Shown here: piece by piece, positions 59,112-64,000 of the stretch
Layout: the number at the start of each line of letters is the position of its first letter
Numbering within the stretch: the stretch's first letter is position 1
Source: JBBQYD01 sp942493075
GTDB taxonomy: Bacteria; Verrucomicrobiota; Verrucomicrobiia; Limisphaerales; UBA8199
DNA: 64,000 nucleotides
Direction of reading: 5' to 3'
Assembly: GCA_942493075.1 (NCBI GenBank)
Contig: OW818681.1
Span: 5,580,001 to 5,644,000 of the forward strand
The notes under the pieces: model-generated
What the model saw: the letters and a program-made list of their open reading frames with translations, nothing else
Databases searched by the model: none
What the model was told of the DNA's origin: nothing
Position numbers and translations under genes: made by a program

Positions 59112-61216
59112 ACTATTCCAACGCTCTCCAACTCGCCGAAAAGATCGCTTTGGAGCTGGTCTTTGCCCAACCCGGGCGCGACGAAGGACTCCTGCCCGTC
59201 AACAGCCTGCTCAGCGACCTCAGTGAACTGGTCGCATCGGAACCAGCGGTGCCAGACCCCATCCGGCAGGGGTTGACGATCGCACGCGAATGCGTGGACG
59301 ATGCACTGGTCGCCGGCGGCTTTACTCCCCATCTGCTGGAGCGGCTCTCCGCCCTGGTGTCATGGCTCCCGGTTGCTTTGCGGGCCTGGGAACAAAGTGG
59401 TTCAATCCCGGAAGTGCCGCGAGGTTCCGGAGTGAGCGCTGGAGCCAGCCCGGCTACTGTCTCCGCAGGACCCACGGCAGCCGCCACGATAGTCGAGGAA
59501 ATGGTCCTTAATCTCAAGGAAAACGAAGACTTGCTACGGGAGTTCATTGAGGAATCAAAAGAACACCTGCAGGAAATCGAACTCGGCGTCCTCGCGCTCG
59601 AAGAGAACCCGGAAGACGAAGAATCGCTGAATGCGATTTTCCGTGCGTTTCATACTTTAAAAGGTGGTTCAGGATTCCTGAACCTTGGCCCGATCAATCG
59701 CCTGGCTCACGAGCTGGAATCCCTGCTCGAACTCGCGCGGCAGCATCAACTCCGTCTCGAAGGCAACAGCATCAACCTGGTGCTCGGAGGGGCCGATATA
59801 CTCAAAGCCATGGTGGAAGCCGTGCAACGCCAGGTCACTGGCGCTGATCCCCAGCAACCGATCCCCACTTCGATCCAGCCTTGGATTGAGCGGGTTCAGG
59901 CAGCCGTCAAGGCCTGCCTGAACGGCGAGACTGAGAGTGCAGATCGAGAAGAGCCCGCCGCGTTTACTCCCACCATTGTAGCCAACCCGAAGGCAGAGGA
60001 ATCCGCATCGGCCAAAGCTGAAGCCCAATCCAAATCCAACAGCGGCATCGTCAAAGTGGACACGAGCAAGCTCGATGGTTTGATGGATCTGGTCGGCGAA
60101 ATGGTAGTGGCCCAATCGCAAGTCGCCCAGAATGTGGATTCGGTGGCGATGCAAAACCAACAACTCATGCGAAACCTGGCCCAACTGCGCCGGATTACGA
60201 ATGAATTGCAGCGCACAGCCATGTCTCTGCGCATGGTGCCCATCCGAGGAACGTTCCAGAAGATGACTCGCCTGGTGCGCGATCTCTCGGCGAAGGCCGG
60301 CAAGATGGTCGAGCTCCAAATCACCGGTGCGGATACCGAACTGGACCGCAATATCATCGAGGAAATCAACAGTCCCCTGGTCCATATGATCCGCAACGCC
60401 GTGGATCACGGCTTGGAAACCCCGGAAGCGCGCACCGCCAAGGGCAAGCATCCCAAGGGCACCATCTGGTTGCGCGCGTTTCACCAGGGAGGCAGCGTGG
60501 TTATCGAAATAGCCGATGACGGCGCGGGCCTGGACCGCGAGCGGATCTTGAGCAAAGGAATCGAACGCGGCCTGGTGCAGGAAGGCCAGCAGCTTGCCGA
60601 GCGTGACATCTTCGGCCTAATCTTCCAGCCCGGTTTCTCCACGGCCCAGCAAGTCACCGAAATATCCGGACGCGGCGTTGGCATGGACGTTGTGCGGCGG
60701 AATATCAACCGTTTGCATGGCAAGATCGAGATTGAATCGGAGCACGGCAAAGGCTCCACGTTCTCCATCTTCCTGCCTTTGACTTTGGCGATCATAGACG
60801 GCCTGGCCGTGAGCGTTGGCCAGGAGCGGTTCCTGCTCCCGACCTTGTCGGTGCGCGAATCCTTCCGACCGACGGCCGACATGCTCAACAGTATTCATGA
60901 GCGGGCTGAGACAGTGAACGTGCGCGGACAAATCCTGCCGCTGTTGCGTTTGCATGAGCATTTCAACATCGAGCCTGAATCGCGCGACCCCCTCAAGTCC
61001 ATCATCGTTGTGGTGGAAGCCGAAGGGCGTGATCACTGCCTCATGGTCGATCGGCTTCTGGGGAAACAGGAGATCGTGATCAAAGGCCTGGGACCCACTT
61101 TCCAGGACAACCGCTACCTGGCTGGGGCCGCCATCCTGGGCGATGGCCGTGTGAGCCTCATCCTGGATGTCATTTCGCTGGTCAGCAGCACGCCTTTACA
61201 GGCATTGGCGGGTTAA
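59108..61216 (+). CDS. cheA: Chemotaxis sensor kinase CheA
   Basis: The 702-residue kinase has an unusual N-terminal helical region (1-130) with no recognised domain, then the HPt domain with His182 in FRAFHTLKGGSGF, a dimerisation domain (VDTSKLDGLMDLVGEMVVAQ), the ATPase domain (HMIRNAVDHGLETPEAR, ADDGAGLDRE, GRGVGMDVVRRNI) and a C-terminal CheW-like domain. The P2 CheY-docking domain is not evident between HPt and the dimerisation segment. It passes phosphate to CheB and to the CheY-type receiver. The start at 59108 is set by the ATGA overlap. Confidence 0.95.
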   Translation: MNYSNALQLAEKIALELVFAQPGRDEGLLPVNSLLSDLSELVASEPAVPDPIRQGLTIARECVDDALVAGGFTPHLLERLSALVSWLPVALRAWEQSGSIPEVPRGSGVSAGASPATVSAGPTAAATIVEEMVLNLKENEDLLREFIEESKEHLQEIELGVLALEENPEDEESLNAIFRAFHTLKGGSGFLNLGPINRLAHELESLLELARQHQLRLEGNSINLVLGGADILKAMVEAVQRQVTGADPQQPIPTSIQPWIERVQAAVKACLNGETESADREEPAAFTPTIVANPKAEESASAKAEAQSKSNSGIVKVDTSKLDGLMDLVGEMVVAQSQVAQNVDSVAMQNQQLMRNLAQLRRITNELQRTAMSLRMVPIRGTFQKMTRLVRDLSAKAGKMVELQITGADTELDRNIIEEINSPLVHMIRNAVDHGLETPEARTAKGKHPKGTIWLRAFHQGGSVVIEIADDGAGLDRERILSKGIERGLVQEGQQLAERDIFGLIFQPGFSTAQQVTEISGRGVGMDVVRRNINRLHGKIEIESEHGKGSTFSIFLPLTLAIIDGLAVSVGQERFLLPTLSVRESFRPTADMLNSIHERAETVNVRGQILPLLRLHEHFNIEPESRDPLKSIIVVVEAEGRDHCLMVDRLLGKQEIVIKGLGPTFQDNRYLAGAAILGDGRVSLILDVISLVSSTPLQALAG

Positions 61217-61222
61217 AATCTC

Positions 61223-61250
61223 TAAAGTAACCGTCCCGATCAGCCGATAA
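61223..61250 (+). promoter_or_regulatory. Sigma-28 (FliA-type) promoter candidate before cheW
   Basis: TAAAGTAA (61223-61230), a 12-base spacer, and a perfect GCCGATAA (61243-61250). The consensus is TAAAGTTT-N11-GCCGATAA, so the spacing is one base longer. It lies in an 82-base gap, 48 bases before the cheW start, and suggests flagellar-class control of cheW-mcp. A small hairpin CCTCC-ctcggt-GGAGG follows at about 61264-61279. Confidence 0.55.
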
Positions 61251-61298
61251 AAAACTACAAGCCTCCCTCGGTGGAGGTTTGAACTTAAGCGCAAAATT

Positions 61299-61829
61299 AT
61301 GGCAGCCAATCTCATTCAATCGAATCCTGCTAGGACCCAGACCCACTCGGGCGCAGGCAAGTATTTGACCTTCATTCTGGGCAGGGAAACCTATGGCATC
61401 GAGGTGCTAAAGATCCGCGAGATCATCCGCATGGTGGATATCACGCTGGTTCCGCAAATGCCTAATTATATCCGCGGCGTGATCAATTTGCGTGGCAAGA
61501 TCATCCCCGTGGTGGATCTGCGCGTCAAGTTCGGCCTGAGCTGTGCCGAGACCGCCGAACGCACCTGCATCATAGTGGTCCAGGTGGACACGGCTGATAA
61601 ATCCAGCATGCTCATGGGCCTGGTCGTGGATCAAGTAGAGGAAGTGCTCAACATCGCTAACGAAGAGATCGAGGAAACCCCGGATTTCGGCGCCAAGCTC
61701 GATACCAGCTATCTGCTGGGCATGGCCAAAGTGAAGGGCAAAGTGGCCTCCCTGCTTGATATCGATCGAGTGCTCGCGGCCGCTGCGCTTGAAAAGCTCA
61801 CGGAAGCCGCCTGCATCGCGGAAGCATAA
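61299..61829 (+). CDS. cheW: Chemotaxis coupling protein CheW
   Basis: The 176-residue protein is one CheW domain: LTFILGRETYGIEVLKIREI, MPNYIRGVINLRGKIIPVVD, LRVKFGL, VVDQVEEVLNI and LLGMAKVKGKVASLLDIDRV. CheW links chemoreceptors to CheA. It may start a separate transcript from the sigma-28-like promoter just upstream. It is followed 55 bases later by the receptor gene. Confidence 0.96.
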   Translation: MAANLIQSNPARTQTHSGAGKYLTFILGRETYGIEVLKIREIIRMVDITLVPQMPNYIRGVINLRGKIIPVVDLRVKFGLSCAETAERTCIIVVQVDTADKSSMLMGLVVDQVEEVLNIANEEIEETPDFGAKLDTSYLLGMAKVKGKVASLLDIDRVLAAAALEKLTEAACIAEA

Positions 61830-61884
61830 TCTTCAAAAGGGTCGGCGGGGCTTTCGGTGGGGGTTGCCTTCCAGCAAAGTCCTT

Positions 61885-63798
61885 ATGACACTTGGAAAAC
61901 GAATCGGTTGGGGTCTAGGCTCAATCCTGACCCTCATGGGGCTGATCGGTGGCTTGGCCGTGGTGAACATGGACCGCTCCAGCCGGGCCGCGCGAACTCT
62001 CGCAGGAGCCTACGTTCCGCAAGCTACCCTGGGCGGCGAACTCGGAGAAGCTGCTTCCGAAGCCCAGCTCGCAGCGACCAGCTTCGGCTACACTGCCGAA
62101 ACTAATTTTCATCTCAATGCTTCCCAACAACTGGCCGCCTTGCGTGCCGCGTTGAATTCAGCGAAGAACCTGGCTCAAACCCAAACCTGCCTCATTCAAC
62201 TCGGCGGGCAGGTCGCGAGCCTGGAACCCTTGCTGGCCAGTGCCCAATCGGATCTGGAAGCCACCGCTGCCCAGAACCGCCGCATGGTCGAACTCCGTAA
62301 TCAGCTTGAGGAGAAAGCAGAGGTTTTCATCTACAACATCGAAATGTACGTGGGTGATCTTGAGGATACGCTAACACGAGACATCCAGGCGGGCGCATCC
62401 GTCGAGGTGCTCAAGAAGCACGCAACCCGCATCAGCCTGGCTTCCGAAATTCGCGTAGCCGGTAACGCCGCACGTGTGGCGATTTTCAAATCACTGGCAC
62501 TGCGTCAACCCGACCTCCTGAACGCTGGCGTCACTCAGTTCGAAAAACTCCAGGCCCACCTGAACGAACTGTTCCCTCTGGAAACCGACCCGGAGCACTT
62601 GCGCGAGCTAAAGGATGTGGCAGATGCCGCTGGGGAGTATGGCCTGGCGATGACCCAGATCCAGGTGGCTCAGCAGGAATTGGGCAAGCTCGCATCCAAA
62701 CGGACTCAGACGGCAGACGCCATGGAAACCCTGGTGGACCAAGCCGTCACCCAAAGCCTCTCCCAGACATTGCTGGCCGCTGATGAAACAAGCAACCGGC
62801 TCACACGCGGTTCTAGATTGCTGACCGGTGGTTTGACTGTCGCCTTTTTAGCGGGTGTGGTCATGGCCTGGTGGCTCACACGCAACACGAAGGGACATCT
62901 CGCCGCTGTAACTCAACGCCTGGAGGAAGGCGCCCAACAGGTAGCTGTGGCTTCCACCCAACTCTCCGAATCCAGCAACTCCCTGGCACAGAGCGCCAGC
63001 CAGGAAGCGGCTTCCCTTCAAGAAACCAGCTCCTGCCTGGAAGAAATGGCGTCCATGATCCGCCAGAGCTCCGAACATGCGCAAGCCGCCAGGGAACAAT
63101 CGTCCGCTGCAAACGCGGCAGCCCTGGAAGGAGCCAATGGCATGCGAAAAATGTCCGAGGCCATGTCGGCGATCGGTGGATCGAGTGAGAACGTCAGCCG
63201 GATTGTAAAAACCATCGATGAGATTGCATTCCAGACCAACCTGCTGGCCTTAAACGCCTCTGTCGAAGCTGCTCGTGCCGGCGAGGCTGGCCGGGGATTT
63301 GCCGTCGTAGCTAACGAGGTGCGGGCGCTGGCCCAACGTAGCGCTCAAGCCGCAAGGGAGACAGCCGAGAAGATCGAGGATTCTGTCGCGAAAAGCGCTT
63401 ACGGCATCCAGATCAGTCTCGAAGTGGATGAGCACCTTAAAACCATCGCTTCGAAAACCAGCGATGTGGATGGCCTAATCAACCGCGTAGCCCAGGCGCT
63501 TAAAGAACAGGCCCAGGGGGTTAACCAATTGAACACGACGGTGGCCCAAATGGAACAGGCGACCCAGTCCAACGCAGCCAATGCGGAAGAAACAGCCAGC
63601 GCTGCGGAGGAACTCAATGCTCAGACCTTGATGTTCACCGAGGCTGTCCAGGAGCTCTCGGACCTTGCAGGTTCCGAATGCAAGACGAAGCAACAAGCTC
63701 TGCCGTGCCCACAGGTCACAGATCACTCCATCTCTGCCAATCGTTTCCGAAACGCCCCAACTTCCCCAGCATCCCGCCTACGCGCTGTGAGGGCTTGA
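61885..63798 (+). CDS. Methyl-accepting chemotaxis protein
   Basis: The 637-residue receptor has membrane helices at about 8-28 and 311-331, with a long helical periplasmic domain between them (about 30-310), and a cytoplasmic signalling domain with the conserved tip IDEIAFQTNLLALNASVEAA, RAGEAGRGFAVVANEVRALA. After the second helix there is little room for a HAMP domain: the sequence runs almost directly into the helical bundle. The C-terminal tail (SPASRLRAVRA) has no CheR/CheB-docking pentapeptide. The start at 61885 (MTLGKRIGWG) precedes the first helix. Confidence 0.93.
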   Translation: MTLGKRIGWGLGSILTLMGLIGGLAVVNMDRSSRAARTLAGAYVPQATLGGELGEAASEAQLAATSFGYTAETNFHLNASQQLAALRAALNSAKNLAQTQTCLIQLGGQVASLEPLLASAQSDLEATAAQNRRMVELRNQLEEKAEVFIYNIEMYVGDLEDTLTRDIQAGASVEVLKKHATRISLASEIRVAGNAARVAIFKSLALRQPDLLNAGVTQFEKLQAHLNELFPLETDPEHLRELKDVADAAGEYGLAMTQIQVAQQELGKLASKRTQTADAMETLVDQAVTQSLSQTLLAADETSNRLTRGSRLLTGGLTVAFLAGVVMAWWLTRNTKGHLAAVTQRLEEGAQQVAVASTQLSESSNSLAQSASQEAASLQETSSCLEEMASMIRQSSEHAQAAREQSSAANAAALEGANGMRKMSEAMSAIGGSSENVSRIVKTIDEIAFQTNLLALNASVEAARAGEAGRGFAVVANEVRALAQRSAQAARETAEKIEDSVAKSAYGIQISLEVDEHLKTIASKTSDVDGLINRVAQALKEQAQGVNQLNTTVAQMEQATQSNAANAEETASAAEELNAQTLMFTEAVQELSDLAGSECKTKQQALPCPQVTDHSISANRFRNAPTSPASRLRAVRA

Positions 63799-63812
63799 AC
63801 CGCCAGGCTGGA

Positions 63813-64000
63813 TCAGGCCGGGGCAGGAATCTTGGAAGCCGTGATTCCTGCTGCACTCGCGATTCTTACGGCCAGGTGTTCAAAATCCTGGCGGCATTCC
63901 TTCACGGCGTAGGTATGCGCACCGATGGCGCCATCAGCAGGCTTCAACATAAAAATCGGCTTCCTCGCTTCCATGGCCATTGGCATGAGGCTTCTGTAAT
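63813..64000 (-). CDS. Partial CDS, C-terminal 61 residues of an unidentified protein
   Basis: The minus-strand frame from the window edge to the stop at 63813 reads MPMAMEARKPIFMLKPADGA, then IGAHTYAVKECRQDFEHLA and VRIASAAGITASKIPAPA. It looks like real coding sequence and resembles the end of a ParA/MinD-like ATPase, in which chemotaxis-array positioning ATPases are also found. The resemblance is weak. It converges with the receptor gene. Confidence 0.5.
   Translation of the reverse strand, partial: YRSLMPMAMEARKPIFMLKPADGAIGAHTYAVKECRQDFEHLAVRIASAAGITASKIPAPA

Overview
The window looks like chromosomal DNA from a member of the Verrucomicrobiota, probably the Pedosphaera/Limisphaerales side. 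This is an inference from content: many secreted carbohydrate-active enzymes (GH78, GH27 and GH36-like, a CE15-type esterase, NPCBM and beta-helix proteins), an ECF sigma factor with a long membrane-anchored extension, a split carbamoyl-phosphate synthase large subunit, and intergenic regions crowded with palindromic repeats. No taxonomic marker such as 16S rRNA is present.

Layout. 1-13.9 kb: the 3' end of a GH78 rhamnosidase, tRNA-Ser(CGA), small membrane proteins, a putative metallopeptidase with an NPCBM domain, a sirtuin, a beta-helix protein, an HAD phosphatase, a Tat-exported Gfo/Idh/MocA protein and a two-domain esterase. 14.2-16.2 kb: a nested mobile region. A 3' remnant of a Y1 (REP-associated) transposase lies between inverted copies of a multi-hairpin repeat, and an IS110-family element has split one of those copies. 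16.4-20.2 kb: a tandem-duplicated GDPD phosphodiesterase convergent with a glycerol-1-phosphate dehydrogenase/HAD pair. 20.5-22.2 kb: a second, different IS110-family element inside a second palindromic repeat family. 22.5-27.9 kb: a GH36-like hydrolase, a small membrane protein, a phosphoesterase and the ECF sigma fusion. 28.1-28.4 kb: a candidate stand-alone small RNA ending in a strong intrinsic terminator. 29.2-31.1 kb: a group II intron with its maturase, directly upstream of an RtcB RNA ligase locus with a possible ClpP-fold partner. 33.8-38 kb: PadR/membrane protein pair, cupin, DUF4256 and a large membrane protein. 38.2-42.1 kb: an NtrC-type regulator followed by a hybrid kinase; the gap contains two dyads and a -24/-12 promoter candidate. 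42.2-49 kb: GH27 alpha-galactosidase, site-2 protease, C-terminal CarB, a basic protein, a Wzz-like protein and an esterase.

49.3-63.8 kb is a chemotaxis locus of two divergent operons. The leftward one runs cheX, a REC-REC-STAS protein, a secreted protein, a TPR protein, a FlgN-like protein and a sigma-54 activator, with ATGA overlaps at two junctions and a longer overlap at a third. The rightward one runs HDOD, cheR, cheD, HDOD, cheB, cheA, cheW and mcp, with a sigma-28-like promoter just before cheW. Together they supply adaptation (CheR, CheB, CheD), the kinase core (CheA, CheW, MCP), a phosphatase (CheX) and the receiver outputs.

The strongest hunting leads are the two IS110 elements sitting in structured repeats with long 5' non-coding regions that could encode bridge RNA, the terminator-ended small RNA, the RtcB neighbourhood, and the sigma-54 control region of the hybrid kinase.
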